DNA of 28,955 nucleotides from Eikenella sp963548155 (GTDB lineage: Bacteria > Pseudomonadota > Gammaproteobacteria > Burkholderiales > Neisseriaceae): NCBI GenBank assembly GCA_963548155.1, contig CAUUTP010000016.1, positions 1 to 28,955 on the forward strand, read 5' to 3'. The notes under the pieces were generated by a model, which saw only the letters and a program-made list of their open reading frames with translations, was not told where the DNA came from and searched no databases. The translations under genes were made by a program, and so were the position numbers. Numbering within the stretch: the stretch's first letter is position 1; every line of letters begins with the position of its first letter. Shown piece by piece: positions 28,914 through 28,955 of the stretch.

Positions 28914-28955
28914 GGCATAAGTAACAAAAAAGGTGCTAAAGCCCCCCCGCAAGCC

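Noticed and set aside
1..28955. tRNA or rRNA genes
   Set aside because: I saw no cloverleaf with a TTCGA-type loop and CCA-stem pattern, and no rRNA segments. A covariance search would be decisive.

Overview
The window looks like a chromosomal segment from an Eikenella-type member of the Neisseriaceae (Betaproteobacteria). The main evidence is the 12-mer AGGCTACCTGAA, the DNA uptake sequence (DUS) dialect described for Eikenella corrodens. By eye it occurs about 45-50 times on the two strands, often as inverted pairs after genes. I did not see the standard Neisseria dialect GCCGTCTGAA. A short Correia element and the protein similarities fit the same family. Coding DNA is GC-rich; the clearest exceptions are an AT-rich island at about 2.15-2.6 kb and, more mildly, a SMI1/KNR4 gene at 20.27 kb.

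Layout. 0.15-3.2 kb: lpxH and a yffB-like ArsC-family gene (minus strand operon), a small lipoprotein, an AT-rich YezG/DUF600-like immunity gene with a possible remnant of an upstream partner, and dtd. 3.3-7.2 kb: a Correia element lying inside an inverted DUS pair, gyrA with non-consensus residues at both main quinolone-resistance positions, and a membrane-anchored endonuclease/exonuclease/phosphatase-fold protein. 7.3-11.5 kb: a J-domain membrane protein with an unusual DUS-built linker, and an HscC-type Hsp70, probably chaperone partners. 11.9-13.8 kb: the classic rpsP-rimM-trmD-rplS operon with a promoter and an intrinsic terminator. 14.2-15.5 kb: hslU without an adjacent hslV, preceded by a possible heat-shock promoter. 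15.6-18.6 kb: a frameshifted lipoprotein gene, an M48 membrane protease and a HIT protein. 18.66-18.85 kb: a MITE-like inverted-repeat element. 19.0-22.7 kb: a Tat-exported S66 LD-carboxypeptidase lipoprotein, a SMI1/KNR4 protein, recR, a gene-free repeat region, and a UPF0340 protein. 22.86-24.9 kb: a prolyl-oligopeptidase-family peptidase with four DUS-like sites in its coding sequence. 25.1-27.9 kb: acpP, fabF and gpsA (fatty acid and phospholipid synthesis). 28.0-28.9 kb: a coiled-coil protein, zapA, and the 6S RNA gene with a good promoter and terminator.

Most of this is housekeeping: lipid A and phospholipid synthesis, DNA topology and repair, translation, proteolysis and cell division. 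The less ordinary parts are the way DUS copies have become transcript ends, translation leaders and protein-coding repeats; the HscC/J-protein pair; the orphan immunity-like genes; the two small non-autonomous elements; and the GyrA drug-target residues. I found no CRISPR array, tRNA, rRNA, prophage or complete insertion sequence.
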